A stretch of DNA of 64,000 bases, taken from NCBI RefSeq assembly GCF_019599145.1, contig NZ_CP080647.1:7812001-7876000 (forward strand), read 5' to 3'. Made by a program: the position numbers and the translations under genes. The DNA comes from Streptomyces akebiae. GTDB taxonomy: Bacteria; Actinomycetota; Actinomycetes; Streptomycetales; Streptomycetaceae. Shown in pieces: positions 1-8,302 of the stretch; the first letter of the stretch is position 1, and each line of letters opens with the position of its first letter. The notes beneath the pieces are model-generated. The model had not been told where the DNA came from. It did no database searches and saw only the letters and a list, made by a program, of their open reading frames with translations.

Positions 1-1
1 C

Positions 2-739
2 CGGCTCGTGGACTACCGGGCACGCCGCCCGCTGCTGACGTTCAAGCGCGACCGCTGGAGCGACTACGAGGTTCCCGCCCTGGAGGTGCGGCTCGTCCAG
101 GACGCCACCGGAGCACCGTTCCTGCTGCTGTCCGGTCCCGAGCCGGACGTGGAGTGGGAGCGTTTCGCGGCCGCCGTCCAGCAGATCGTGGAGCGGCTCG
201 GCGTGCGCCTGTCGGTGAACTTCCACGGCATCCCCATGGGCGTCCCGCACACCCGCCCGGTCGGCCTCACCCCGCACGGCAACCGGGCCGGGCTCGTCCC
301 CGGCCACCGCAGCCCCTTCGAGGAAGCCCAGGTGCCCGGCAGCGCCGAGTCCCTCGTGGAGTACCGCCTCATGGAGGCCGGACACGACGTGCTCGGCGTC
401 GCCGCGCACGTGCCGCACTACATCGCCCGCTCGCCCTACCCGGACGCCGCCCTGACCGTCCTGGAGGCCGTCACGGCCGCCACCGGCCTGGTCCTGCCCT
501 CCGTCGCCCACGCCCTGCGCACGGAGGCGCACCGCACGCAGACGGAGATCGACCGGCAGATCCGGGAGGGCGACGAGGAACTGGTCGCCCTCGTGCAGGG
601 CCTGGAGCACCAGTACGACGCCGCCGCGGGCGCCGAGACGCGGGGCAACATGCTCGCCGAGCCCGTCGAGATCCCCTCAGCCGACGAGATCGGTCGGGAG
701 TTCGAGAAGTTCCTGGCAGAGCGGGAGGGCGAGGGCTGA
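2..739 (+). CDS. PAC2 (proteasome assembly chaperone) family protein, 5'-truncated by window edge
   Basis: The reading frame is open from the first bases of the window to the stop at 737-739, so the true start lies upstream; 245 residues are visible. The segment around [13 protein letters not shown], followed by [16 protein letters not shown] and [11 protein letters not shown], is typical of the PAC2 superfamily, whose actinobacterial members are about 300 residues and resemble archaeal and eukaryotic proteasome assembly chaperones. The C-terminus is acidic ([13 protein letters not shown]). The function of the bacterial members is not settled. coaE follows about 60 bp downstream on the same strand, with its own promoter candidate between. 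The family call rests on recognised motifs; a role in proteasome assembly would be inference. Confidence 0.8.
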   Translation, partial: RLVDYRARRPLLTFKRDRWSDYEVPALEVRLVQDATGAPFLLLSGPEPDVEWERFAAAVQQIVERLGVRLSVNFHGIPMGVPHTRPVGLTPHGNRAGLVPGHRSPFEEAQVPGSAESLVEYRLMEAGHDVLGVAAHVPHYIARSPYPDAALTVLEAVTAATGLVLPSVAHALRTEAHRTQTEIDRQIREGDEELVALVQGLEHQYDAAAGAETRGNMLAEPVEIPSADEIGREFEKFLAEREGEG

Positions 740-759
740 GCCCCGAGAATCAGGGTCTC

Positions 760-790
760 CCGCAGTCGTGTCAGCGGCAGGGCCTATGCT
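760..790 (+). promoter_or_regulatory. Promoter candidate for coaE, leaderless
   Basis: GTGTCAGCG (768-776) is followed after 8 nt by TATGCT (785-790), and the coaE ATG begins only 7 nt later. A transcript starting at the usual distance from the -10 box would begin at or next to the start codon. The upstream element resembles the tTGTCRGTG box found before uvrA, uvrB and ogt here but differs at two positions, so damage control is doubtful. Confidence 0.4.
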
Positions 791-797
791 GCCGGGC

Positions 798-1427
798 ATG
801 CTGAAAGTGGGTCTGACCGGCGGCATCGGCGCCGGCAAGAGCGAGGTGTCGCGGCTGCTGGTGGAGTGCGGCGCCGTGCTGATCGACGCCGACCGCATCG
901 CGCGTGAGGTCGTCGCTCCGGGCACCCCCGGGCTCGCGGCGGTCGTCGAGACCTTCGGCGAGGGCGTCCTCGCGCCGGACGGCGGCCTGGACCGCCCGAA
1001 ACTGGGCTCCGTCGTGTTCGCGGACCCGCAGAAGCTCGCCGCGCTGAACGCGATCGTGCACCCGCTGGTGGGCGCCCGCTCCAGAGAGCTGGAGGCCGCC
1101 GCGGCCGAGGACTCCGTCGTCGTCCACGACGTCCCCCTGCTCGCCGAGAACGGCCTCGCGCCGCTGTACGACCTGGTGGTCGTCGTGGACGCGGCCCCCG
1201 AGACTCAGCTCGACCGCCTGGTGCGTCTGCGCGGCATGACGCCGGAGGACGCCCGCGCGCGCATGGCCGCACAGGCGACCCGCGAGAAGCGGCTGGAGAT
1301 CGCGGACATCGTCGTCGACAACGACGTACCCCTCGACGACCTGCGGCGACGGGTGCGGGAGGTGTGGGCGGACCTCACCCGTCGGGCCCACGCGCCCCGG
1401 GCAGGATCCGAACACCCACAGGAATAG
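798..1427 (+). CDS. coaE: Dephospho-CoA kinase
   Basis: It catalyses the last step of coenzyme A synthesis, the ATP-dependent 3'-phosphorylation of dephospho-CoA, in the cytosol. The 209-residue product has a perfect P-loop, GGIGAGKS at residues 8-15, then the IDAD segment (29-32) that binds the acceptor, [10 protein letters not shown] in the CoA lid region, and the C-terminal DIVVDND seen in CoaE proteins. Length is normal for the stand-alone enzyme. ATG 798 is chosen because the P-loop falls at the family position; an ATG 12 nt upstream (786) lies inside the apparent -10 box. The TPR gene follows 49 bp downstream. Confidence 0.95.
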   Translation: MLKVGLTGGIGAGKSEVSRLLVECGAVLIDADRIAREVVAPGTPGLAAVVETFGEGVLAPDGGLDRPKLGSVVFADPQKLAALNAIVHPLVGARSRELEAAAAEDSVVVHDVPLLAENGLAPLYDLVVVVDAAPETQLDRLVRLRGMTPEDARARMAAQATREKRLEIADIVVDNDVPLDDLRRRVREVWADLTRRAHAPRAGSEHPQE

Positions 1428-1476
1428 CGGGGTCGCAGGGGGCGTTGAACCGTCCCAGCAAGGGAAGGACTCAGCC

Positions 1477-1857
1477 GTGCCCGAGACCAGCGGTTCCACC
1501 GGACGTACTCCGGAGACGCATGTCATCGACTTCCGTGCCGCCGAGCATCTGCTCGCCGCGAAGGACCCACGGGGCGCGGTGAAGCTGCTCGACCGAGTCA
1601 TAGCCGAGCACCCCGAGAACACGGCCGCCCGGCTGCTGCGCGCCCGTGCCTTCTTCGCCGCGGCCCAACTGCGGCCAGCCGAGCTTGAGTTCACCATCGT
1701 CCTGGAGCGCGAACCGGACAACGCGTTCGCGCACTTCGCCCTGGCCCGCACCTATCAGCGCCAGGCCCGCGACGACCAGGCCAAACGCCACTTCCGGCTC
1801 GCCGCGGCCCTCGACCCGAACCCGCAGTACCTGGAAGCGGCCCGGTTCGACTCCTGA
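1477..1857 (+). CDS. Small tetratricopeptide-repeat protein
   Basis: This 126-residue protein consists of about three TPR units (roughly residues 22-120, with helices such as DPRGAVKLLDRVIAEHPEN and PDNAFAHFALARTYQ). TPR domains mediate protein-protein contacts; the partner is unknown. There is no signal peptide or membrane segment, so it is probably cytosolic. The GTG start at 1477 follows an AGGGAAGGA ribosome binding site. It lies downstream of coaE on the same strand and may be co-transcribed. The stop lies 14 bp from that of the convergent DUF6343 gene. Confidence 0.8.
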   Translation: MPETSGSTGRTPETHVIDFRAAEHLLAAKDPRGAVKLLDRVIAEHPENTAARLLRARAFFAAAQLRPAELEFTIVLEREPDNAFAHFALARTYQRQARDDQAKRHFRLAAALDPNPQYLEAARFDS

Positions 1858-1871
1858 CGGCCGGGCCGCCG

Positions 1872-2138
1872 CTACGGCTGGTGATGTCTCGGCGGCTGGT
1901 ACGGCGGGATGTCGCGGCCCGGCTGGTAGTGCGGGCCCTGACGGATGTGGCGCAGGACCATGACCAGGTCGACGGTGACGATCAGCCACAGCACCCCGCA
2001 GGCGACGGCCCAGCCGGTACGGCCGACGACAGCGAAGGCCGTCGTCCCGGCGATCGCCCAGATCAGGCCCCAGACGCTCAGCCAGAGCCGCATCCGCAGG
2101 GGACTGCGCGCTGTCGTCGGTTCACTGCCGGTACGCAT
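1872..2138 (-). CDS. DUF6343-like small membrane protein
   Basis: An 88-residue protein with two predicted membrane helices (about residues 16-38 and 43-62: LWLSVWGLIWAIAGTTAFAV, then TGWAVACGVLWLIVTVDLVM). These are followed by a basic, histidine- and proline-rich cytoplasmic tail (RHIRQGPHYQPGRDIPP). The composition matches the Streptomyces DUF6343 family, which has no known function. It is transcribed divergently from the acyltransferase-like gene at 2201 and converges with the TPR gene. Confidence 0.65.
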   Translation of the reverse strand: MRTGSEPTTARSPLRMRLWLSVWGLIWAIAGTTAFAVVGRTGWAVACGVLWLIVTVDLVMVLRHIRQGPHYQPGRDIPPYQPPRHHQP

Positions 2139-2200
2139 CGGATCGCCACTCCTCCTCGTCCTATTCGGAAACGTACTCCCCGTCCCACACGTTTCTCCAC

Positions 2201-3220
2201 ATGACCGACGGGAACGGGGAGACGATGGTGCTGCTGGACGCGGTGCGGGCGGACGAGAGGCTCGCCGACTGGCTCAAGGGCCTGGAGGAGAGCGGGAGCG
2301 TCTCCGGAGCGGAGGCGCGGCTACCGGACGCCGACGACGGACTGCTCGACGCGCTGGTGGACCTCGCCGTGCCGTACGAGGACATCAACGACCTGATCGC
2401 GCTGCGCCGCACGCTGGCGGCCGACGAGGGGGCGACCTGGCTGTTCGGGCGGTGCGTCGACGCTCTGGTGCGGGACATGGGCCGGGTCGGCAAGGGGCTG
2501 CGCCTCCTGCCGCTGCCCCTGGAAGCGGGCCCGCTCGGCCGCTACTTCCACGTGTTCGTCCTCGTGGCGGCCCTGCCGTACGTGCGCGCGTACCACCGTG
2601 AGCGCGGGATCCCCGACGACGTCTCCCGGCGCACCCTGGCCGACCTGGGCCGAGGTCTGGTGCTGCACCGTCGGCGGTACGGCGTGGGCGGGCTCGTCGC
2701 GCCGACCTGGTTCTCGCTGCACTTCCACGGGGAGCTGTTCCAGCTCGGTCGGCTGCAGTACCAGCGTGCCCGGATGGGCGGACGGGAGGGCGTCGCGCTG
2801 GCGGCGGCGGGTCTCGCCCTGGGGCCCGGGGCCCCCTGCCTCGACCTGCACATACCCGATTACGCGGGGCCCCTGACGCCTACGGCGTGCGACCGGTCGC
2901 TGGCCTCGGCCCACGACTTCTTCGCACGGCACTTCCCGGAGGAGCGATACACGGCGGGCTGCTGCCACTCCTGGCTCCTCGACCCGCAGCTGCGGCGCTA
3001 TCTGCCGGCGGACTCCAACATCGTCCGGTTCCAGCAGCGGTTCCGGGTCGCCGACGGCACCGGTGAACCCGAGGACGACCTGCCGGTCCGCTTCGTGTTC
3101 GGAGACCCCGACCTGCCGGTGGAGACACTGCCGCGCCGCACGCGTCTCGAACGGGCCGTGGTCGATCACTTGCGCGCGGGCGGGCACTGGTACAGCGGAC
3201 ACGGCTGGTTCGCCTGGTGA
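2201..3220 (+). CDS. Acyltransferase domain-containing protein (NAT_N/GNAT_C type)
   Basis: The 339-residue protein resembles actinobacterial two-domain proteins with an N-acyltransferase N-terminal domain and a GNAT-like C-terminal domain. I recognise this from the overall pattern (RHFPEERYTAGCCHSWLLDPQLRRYLP, then a C-terminal RTRLERAVVDHLRAGGHWYSGHGWF) rather than from a catalytic motif. The substrate is unknown. The start is uncertain: ATG 2201 has no clear ribosome binding site, and ATG 2225 has a GGGGAG only 3 nt away. No membrane segments are apparent. Confidence 0.55.
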   Translation: MTDGNGETMVLLDAVRADERLADWLKGLEESGSVSGAEARLPDADDGLLDALVDLAVPYEDINDLIALRRTLAADEGATWLFGRCVDALVRDMGRVGKGLRLLPLPLEAGPLGRYFHVFVLVAALPYVRAYHRERGIPDDVSRRTLADLGRGLVLHRRRYGVGGLVAPTWFSLHFHGELFQLGRLQYQRARMGGREGVALAAAGLALGPGAPCLDLHIPDYAGPLTPTACDRSLASAHDFFARHFPEERYTAGCCHSWLLDPQLRRYLPADSNIVRFQQRFRVADGTGEPEDDLPVRFVFGDPDLPVETLPRRTRLERAVVDHLRAGGHWYSGHGWFAW

Positions 3221-3325
3221 GGCATCCGAGGGCCACCGGAACCGAGCCGGCGGAGACACGCGGGTTCACCCCATCGGGTGACTCCTGACAGGAACGGCCC
3301 CTGCCTGCCCGGCCGTTGAACGGAT

Positions 3326-4018
3326 ATGGGCATTCAGATGCGTGACGGGTACGAAGGGACCGGGGCCGGCGCGATCACCCCGGACGGCTGCGCGGTCGAG
3401 CTGTACACGCGGCTGCCGGTGGGCGACGAACCGGAGGTGATCGCGGGCGTCGCACCCGCGGGTGCGCGCATTCTCGAACTGGGCTGCGGAGTGGGCCGGA
3501 TGACCCACCCCCTGATCGAGCGGGGGTTCACCGTCACGGCGGTCGACGAGTCGGCGGAGATGCTGGAGCGGGTGCGCGGCGCCCGCACCATACATGCCTC
3601 GATCGAGGAGCTCGATCTGGACGAGAAGTTCGACGTGGTGCTGCTCGCCTCCTTCCTCGTCCACACCGGGGACCCCGAGGTGCGGCGGGGAATGCTCGCG
3701 ACCTGTCTGCGGCATCTCGCGGACGACGGCTTCGTACTGATCCAGCGCGAGGGGGAGGACTACCACACGAACGTCCCCCGGGAGCGGGTCGACCCCCGAG
3801 GCTTCACCATCCGCATAGCCTCGACCGAACCGGTCGGGGACGGGGTCAACTCGGTGTTCGCGGAGTACTTCTTCCCGGACGGCGAATGGACCCAGACGTT
3901 CCGCTCGCGCCCCATGACCAAGGAGCAGTTCGAGGAGGCGCTGGCGGAAGCCGGGCTGACGGTGGACCGGTATCTGACGGAGGACCGGATCTGGGTGAAG
4001 GCGGTGCCGGTGGGGTGA
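3326..4018 (+). CDS. Class I SAM-dependent methyltransferase
   Basis: A 230-residue Rossmann-fold methyltransferase. Motif I is ILELGCGVGRMTH (about residues 49-61), followed by the acidic adenosine-ribose residue in TAVDES and motif-IV-like FDVVLLASFLVHTG. The target cannot be read from the sequence. A second in-frame ATG at 3338 is an equally possible start. Flanking genes are unrelated, so it is probably monocistronic. Confidence 0.75.
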   Translation: MGIQMRDGYEGTGAGAITPDGCAVELYTRLPVGDEPEVIAGVAPAGARILELGCGVGRMTHPLIERGFTVTAVDESAEMLERVRGARTIHASIEELDLDEKFDVVLLASFLVHTGDPEVRRGMLATCLRHLADDGFVLIQREGEDYHTNVPRERVDPRGFTIRIASTEPVGDGVNSVFAEYFFPDGEWTQTFRSRPMTKEQFEEALAEAGLTVDRYLTEDRIWVKAVPVG

Positions 4019-4138
4019 GAGGCGGCCGGGGGCGAAGACTTTCGGCGTGAATTCCGGTCGGACGGCGATGAGTTCGGTGGAGTGGTCCGGTCTACCTCTG
4101 TGACAGCGAACATCCATCCGCTTCACTCAGGAGATCCC

Positions 4139-4603
4139 ATGTCCGAGACCACCGCTCCCGTCACCCGCGCCGCGTCCGCCACCGTCTCCGCCGCCCCCTC
4201 GCAGGCCGTCCCGCGGGGCAAGGGCGCCCGGATCTCGCTGCGCGCGCTGCAGATCGCGCTCGCGCTGTTCTACGGGTTCGCGAGCGCTCTGCCCAAGCTG
4301 ATCGCGCACCCGTCGGCCGTCGAGTCCTTCGAGACGCTCGGCTGGGGCAGCGCGGGGATGTACACCATCGGTGTGCTCGAACTGGCGGGTGCCGTCGGGC
4401 TGTTGATCCCCGTGCTGGCCCCGGTCGCGGCGGTGTCGCTGGGCGCGCTGATGGTGGGGGCGTTCATCACGCAGATCACCGCCTTCGACGGGGAGTACGC
4501 GGCGACACCGCTCATCCTGATCGTTCCGCTCGCCCTGATCGCCTGGGTGCGACGCCAGGACGCGGCCGGGCTGACGAAGCTCACGCCCGGCCGTCGGGCG
4601 TGA
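4139..4603 (+). CDS. DoxX family membrane protein
   Basis: A 154-residue integral membrane protein with a roughly 25-residue Ala/Ser/Thr-rich N-terminus and then four hydrophobic helices, as in the DoxX/SURF4 family (ALQIALALFYGFASALPKL; GMYTIGVLELAGAVGLLIPV; AAVSLGALMVGAFITQITAF; TPLILIVPLALIAWV). Actinobacterial members have been linked to redox homeostasis, but no catalytic residues are diagnostic. ATG 4139 is preceded by CAGGAG at a good distance. The gene converges with the S4-domain gene across an 18-bp palindrome. Confidence 0.8.
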   Translation: MSETTAPVTRAASATVSAAPSQAVPRGKGARISLRALQIALALFYGFASALPKLIAHPSAVESFETLGWGSAGMYTIGVLELAGAVGLLIPVLAPVAAVSLGALMVGAFITQITAFDGEYAATPLILIVPLALIAWVRRQDAAGLTKLTPGRRA

Positions 4604-4611
4604 CCGTCGCG

Positions 4612-4629
4612 GCCGTGCGGCCGCACGGC
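4612..4629. terminator. Palindromic hairpin between convergent genes
   Basis: GCCGTGCGGCCGCACGGC is a perfect 18-bp palindrome in the 67-bp gap between the doxX-like gene (+) and the S4-domain gene (-). It can form a GC-rich hairpin on either transcript and is a likely bidirectional terminator without a U-tract, as is common in streptomycetes. Confidence 0.5.
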
Positions 4630-4670
4630 GGGGCGAGCGACAGCCACTGGTGGGCCTCCGGCGGGCGGAC

Positions 4671-5180
4671 TCAGGTGGGACGGCGATGACGGTCGGCGTT
4701 CGCCGCCTCCGCGAGGCCCCGCAGGCGCTCCATGTCCCGCCGGTCGCGCTTGGTGGGGCGGCCGGCGCCCCGGTCACGGATCCCGGCGGGGGCGACGGCC
4801 TCGCGGGGCGGGGGCGGCGGGGAGTTGTCGACGTAGCACTCGGCGGCGACGGGCGCACCGACCCGCTTGCGGATCAGCCGCCGCACGATCACGATCCGCT
4901 CGTGGCCCCCGGCCTGGCGCAGTCGTACCTCGTCGCCGACGCGCACCGCGTACGCGGGCTTGACGCGTTCGCCGTTGACCCGCACGTGTCCGCCACGGCA
5001 GGCGGTGGCGCCCATCGAGCGGGTCTTGACCAGGCGTACGGACCAGATCCAGCTGTCGATGCGCACGCTCTCGCCGCTCGCCGGACGGGCCGCCTCGGCG
5101 GACGCCGCCGTCGACCCGTCGGAGCCCCCGTTCGTCACGGCCGGATCGCCCGCCCGCTCCCGCGTACCTTCAGAAGCCAT
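4671..5180 (-). CDS. S4 RNA-binding domain protein (Hsp15-like)
   Basis: A 169-residue protein. An unstructured Ala/Ser/Gly-rich N-terminus (about 35 residues) leads into an S4 domain (about residues 40-90: RIDSWIWSVRLVKTRS, then GGHVRVNGERVKPAYAVRVGDEVRL). A basic C-terminal tail is rich in Arg/Lys. The architecture matches Hsp15/HslR-type proteins, which in E. coli bind 50S subunits carrying stalled nascent chains. The actinobacterial role is inferred only from the fold. It starts about 60 bp from, and divergent to, the uracil-DNA glycosylase gene. Confidence 0.8.
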   Translation of the reverse strand: MASEGTRERAGDPAVTNGGSDGSTAASAEAARPASGESVRIDSWIWSVRLVKTRSMGATACRGGHVRVNGERVKPAYAVRVGDEVRLRQAGGHERIVIVRRLIRKRVGAPVAAECYVDNSPPPPPREAVAPAGIRDRGAGRPTKRDRRDMERLRGLAEAANADRHRRPT

Positions 5181-5243
5181 GCCTCGACCTTAGCTCCCGG
5201 CCGGCCGCACGGGGGAGGCGATCACCGGACGTACCGTGGAGGG

Positions 5244-6002
5244 ATGGACGGCGGCGGCAGCGGTGGTGGCGACGTGGTGGCCGACAGCGGATGCGGTGGC
5301 GGCGCGGGCACCGGGCTGGCCGCGCTGGACGCGCGGATCACCGGATGCCGGGCCTGCCCCCGGCTGGTCGAGTGGCGGGAGGAGGTCGCGCGCACCCGGC
5401 GGGCCGCGTTCGCCGACCAGGAGTACTGGGGGCGGCCGGTACCGGGCTTCGGGCCGGCCGACGCCGCGCTGCTGATCGTGGGGCTCGCGCCCGCCGCGCA
5501 CGGGGCGAACCGGACGGGCCGGATGTTCACCGGCGACCGCTCGGGCGACGTGCTGTACGCGGCGCTGCACGACGTGGGCCTGGCCTCACGCGCCACGGCG
5601 ACCGCCGTGGACGACGGGCTGGAGCTGTACGGCGTACGGATCACCTCACCCGTGCACTGCGCGCCGCCCGCCAACAGGCCGACGCCCGAGGAGCGGAACA
5701 CCTGTCGGCCCTGGCTGCGCCAGGAGTTGGAACTGCTGCGGCCGACGCTGCGGGCCGTGGTCGTCCTCGGTGCCTTCGGGTGGCAGGCCGCGCTGCCCGC
5801 GCTCGCCGAGGCCGGTTGGGCCGTTCCCCGGCCCCGGCCCGTCTTCGGTCACGGCAGCCACGTACGGCTCGACGATCTCGACCTCTTCGGCTGCTTCCAC
5901 GTCAGCCAGCGCAACACCTTCACCGGCCGCTTGACCCCGGCCATGCTGCGGGACGTCCTGCGCAAGGCGGCGAGGTCGGCGGGGCTGGCGGTCGCGGGGT
6001 AG
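5244..6002 (+). CDS. Family 5 (UdgB-type) uracil-DNA glycosylase
   Basis: It removes deaminated bases from DNA at the start of base-excision repair. The 252-residue product carries the family's Fe-S cysteines (CRACPRLVEWREE near residue 35; Cys in HCAPPANRPTPEERNTCRPWL), motif A GLAPAAHGANRTGRMFTGD, and the C-terminal HVSQRNTFTGRL loop. These separate family 5 from family 4, and family 5 has a broader substrate range (uracil, hypoxanthine, xanthine). ATG 5244 follows GGAGGG immediately, so spacing is tight and the start is only probable. Unlike ogt, uvrA and uvrB, I see no damage-promoter motif upstream. Confidence 0.85.
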   Translation: MDGGGSGGGDVVADSGCGGGAGTGLAALDARITGCRACPRLVEWREEVARTRRAAFADQEYWGRPVPGFGPADAALLIVGLAPAAHGANRTGRMFTGDRSGDVLYAALHDVGLASRATATAVDDGLELYGVRITSPVHCAPPANRPTPEERNTCRPWLRQELELLRPTLRAVVVLGAFGWQAALPALAEAGWAVPRPRPVFGHGSHVRLDDLDLFGCFHVSQRNTFTGRLTPAMLRDVLRKAARSAGLAVAG

Positions 6003-6077
6003 GCGAGGGGGAGGGGCCCCGCCCGCCCGGCGGAAAACCGGCTGTCGACCGTGTCGTAAGCCGGTTAGGGTCGCGCA

Positions 6078-7061
6078 ATGCCCCTCTATCCGGAGATCGA
6101 ACCGTACGACCACGGCATGCTCGACGTCGGGGACGGCAACCGCGTGTACTGGGAGGTCTGCGGGAATCCGCGGGGCAAGCCCGCTGTCGTGCTGCATGGC
6201 GGGCCGGGCTCCCGGGCCAACGCCTGGTTCCCCCGGCTCTTCGACCCCGAGGCGTACCGGATCGTGCTGCTGGACCAGCGCGGCTGCGGGCGTTCGACAC
6301 CGTCGGCGAGCGCGTACGAGACCGACATGAGCGTCAACACGACGGATCACCTGATCGCCGATCTGGAGCTGCTGCGGCGGCACCTCGGGATCGGGCGGTG
6401 GCTGGTGTGGGGCGTGTCGTGGGGCTCGGCGCTCGGTCTGCGCTACGCCCAGACGCATCCGGAGTCCGTGACGGAGCTGGTCCTCACGGGGGTCGCCACC
6501 GGATCCGACGCCGAGGTCGCCCTGCTGACCAGGGGACTCGGGCAGTTCTTCCCGGAGGCGTTCGAACGATTTCTGGCCGAGCTGCCCGAGGATGAGCGGC
6601 ACGGGAATCTGCCGGCCGCCTACAACCGGTTGATCGAGTCGCCCGACGAGGCGGTGCGCATCCGGGCCGCGCGCGCCTGGACGGACTGGGAGACGGCCAT
6701 CGCGGCGCAGCCGCCCCGCTCCGTGCCGCGCTACGAGGACCCCCTCTTCCGCTACGGCTTCGCCCGCACCGTCACCCACTACTGGGGCAACGGCCACTTC
6801 CTCGGCGACGGCGGCGACGGCGACGGCGGCGACGGCGACGGTGTGGTCCTGCGTGACGCGCCACTGCTCAAGGGCATCCCGGGCACCCTCGTCCAGGGCA
6901 GCCTCGACCCCGGCAACCTCCTCGGTATCGTCTGGCGCCTCCACCACGCCTGGCCCGGCAGCGAGCTGGTCCTCGTCGACGACGTGGGACACGACGCGGG
7001 CGCGCCGGACATGGCGGAGGCACTGGTGGCGGCGACGGACCGCTACGCCGGCAACGGCTGA
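6078..7061 (+). CDS. pip: Proline iminopeptidase-like alpha/beta hydrolase (S33)
   Basis: A 327-residue cytosolic serine peptidase family protein that releases N-terminal proline. The oxyanion motif is HGGPG (residues 40-44), DQRGCGRS follows, the nucleophile is Ser114 in GVSWGS, and the C-terminal GHDAG-like segment holds the catalytic His. Length is close to the usual 310-320. An unusual Gly/Asp insertion (GDGGDGDGGDGDG, encoded by a GGCGAC-type repeat at about 6804-6841) lies in a cap-domain loop. It converges with a degenerate region and the GntR gene. Confidence 0.85.
   Translation: MPLYPEIEPYDHGMLDVGDGNRVYWEVCGNPRGKPAVVLHGGPGSRANAWFPRLFDPEAYRIVLLDQRGCGRSTPSASAYETDMSVNTTDHLIADLELLRRHLGIGRWLVWGVSWGSALGLRYAQTHPESVTELVLTGVATGSDAEVALLTRGLGQFFPEAFERFLAELPEDERHGNLPAAYNRLIESPDEAVRIRAARAWTDWETAIAAQPPRSVPRYEDPLFRYGFARTVTHYWGNGHFLGDGGDGDGGDGDGVVLRDAPLLKGIPGTLVQGSLDPGNLLGIVWRLHHAWPGSELVLVDDVGHDAGAPDMAEALVAATDRYAGNG
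6804..6841 (+). repeat. In-frame GGCGAC/GGCGGC microsatellite in pip
   Basis: About six hexameric units, in frame, encode an alternating Gly/Asp loop. The unit is a multiple of three, so slippage would change loop length without breaking the frame. Confidence 0.7.
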
Positions 7062-7079
7062 GCGCCGGACGACGCGGGC

Positions 7080-7245
7080 CGCCGAGATGGGCCGGGTGTC
7101 GACACCCGGGTCCGGCGAGGCGCCGTAGGGGCTCCAGCGGTACCGGGGGAAAAAGCCGGTGGAGTCGCGCCACCCCCGCCGTGAACGCCCCGGCGCCCGC
7201 GATCGCCGCTCCGCTCAACAGCCCACGTCTGTTGACCGTGCCCAC
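7080..7245 (-). pseudogene. Remnant of an exported protein: Tat-like signal peptide followed by a probable frameshift
   Basis: The minus strand encodes a plausible start: GTG at 7245 after AGGAAG, then NRRGLLSGAAIAGAGAF, a twin-arginine signal with an alanine-rich hydrophobic core. After about 30 residues the frame stops looking like protein. A better continuation (RYRWSPYGASPDPGVDTRP) appears one frame over, just past a T5C5 homopolymer at about 7152-7161. No stop is reached before the sequence runs into antisense of pip. I read this as the 5' remnant of an exported protein whose 3' part is gone. The gene is not identified. The rest of the 7062-7373 gap holds nothing I recognise. Confidence 0.35.
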
Positions 7246-7373
7246 TTCCTAACTGTCCTGGTGGATACCCGAGTTGACGGTCGGCAGCGTGTTGGCGGGG
7301 CGGTGCTCACGGTTCACCGGGTTTCCGCCCGCTGTTCCGGCCGGGCTCGGGGCCGTCGTCGGGCTCCGGGTCG

Positions 7374-8108
7374 TCATCGGGCTCGCGGCTCCTCGCCGCT
7401 CCCACTGTCCTCTCCGCCCGCTCCGCCCTCTCCGCCCCCTCTGTCCTCGCCGAACAGGTGCCGCACGGTCGACCGGTAGTTGGTCCGGACGTGGGTGAGG
7501 GCGTGCGCGCGGGCGCGGTCGGGGTCGCCGGAGGCGATGGCGTCGTACAACTCCCTGTGTTCGGCCAGGAGTTGGGGCCACTCGGTGTTCCGGCGGGTCA
7601 GCCAGCGCAGTCGGCCGTCTACCGGCTCCATGACGGAGCTGAGCAGGCTGTTGCCGGCCATGGCGAGGACGCGGTCGTGGAAGCGCGTGTTGATGTCGGT
7701 GATCGCCTCGGCGTCCCCGGCGCGGGTCGCCTCCGCCGCCCGGTCGAGCAGGGTTGAGAGCTCGGCGAGGGACTCCGGGGTGGCGCGGGAGGCGGCGAGC
7801 CCGGCCGCGTACACCTCCAGGGCCTCGCGCAGCTCGAAGAGTTCCGTCACGTCCGCCGGGGTGAGACGGCGGACGACCGTACGACGCGGGGTCTCGAAGT
7901 GGACGAAGCCCTCGGCGACCAGTGCGCGGATCGCCTCGCGGACCGGGACCCGGGAGACCCCGAAGCGGTCGGCCAGCTCGCGCTCGACGAGCCGGTCGCC
8001 CGGGCGGAGGCGTCCCGCGATGATGTCCTGCCGCAAAGTGCCCAGGACGCGCTCGCGCACCGCGCCCAGAGGTTCGATCTTCGCTCCTTCGGGAGCCAGG
8101 GAGCTCAT
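7374..8108 (-). CDS. GntR family regulator, FadR/FCD subfamily
   Basis: A 244-residue regulator. The N-terminal winged helix (about residues 14-80; DRLVERELADRFGVSRVPVREAIRALVAEGFV) is followed by an all-helical FCD ligand domain with the usual Asp/His metal or ligand residues (FELREALEVYAA; DINTRFHDRVLA; EHRELYDAIASGD). The C-terminal 20 residues are low-complexity Gly/Glu. It is divergent from the NCS1 symporter gene. The shared 194-bp region holds a 16-bp palindrome of FadR-type shape, so it most likely represses the symporter-racemase operon. No clear ribosome binding site precedes ATG 8108. Confidence 0.85.
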   Translation of the reverse strand: MSSLAPEGAKIEPLGAVRERVLGTLRQDIIAGRLRPGDRLVERELADRFGVSRVPVREAIRALVAEGFVHFETPRRTVVRRLTPADVTELFELREALEVYAAGLAASRATPESLAELSTLLDRAAEATRAGDAEAITDINTRFHDRVLAMAGNSLLSSVMEPVDGRLRWLTRRNTEWPQLLAEHRELYDAIASGDPDRARAHALTHVRTNYRSTVRHLFGEDRGGGEGGAGGEDSGSGEEPRAR

Positions 8109-8199
8109 GGAGCAATCTTCGCCGACGCGGAGGGTGTTTTACGGGGCGTTAACGACAGCGACATCGGTCCGAACGGTTGACGGGAGGAGTATGAGCGCA

Positions 8200-8215
8200 G
8201 TTTGGTATACCAAAC
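8200..8215. promoter_or_regulatory. GntR/FCD operator palindrome
   Basis: GTTTGGTATACCAAAC is a perfect 16-bp palindrome centred in the divergent region between the FCD regulator and the symporter gene. It fits the TNGTNNNACNA-type half-site geometry of FadR-subfamily regulators. A TTGACG at 8177-8182 lies just upstream, so bound regulator would block the symporter promoter. The site is read directly; the assignment is inference from context. Confidence 0.75.
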
Positions 8216-8302
8216 AGCGCGAGGTGCTCTCCTGGTCCCCCACGCCGGTCCCGCACCCGTCCCCTCCACCCACCCTCGTCTCCTCTCGCTCCTGGAGGCT
8301 CC

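Noticed and set aside
8191..8300. Possible leader peptide with a GGAGGAG site before ATG 8191
   Set aside because: Its codons run through the operator palindrome into a non-protein-like Pro/Ser/Arg frame overlapping the symporter gene; the start signal looks coincidental.
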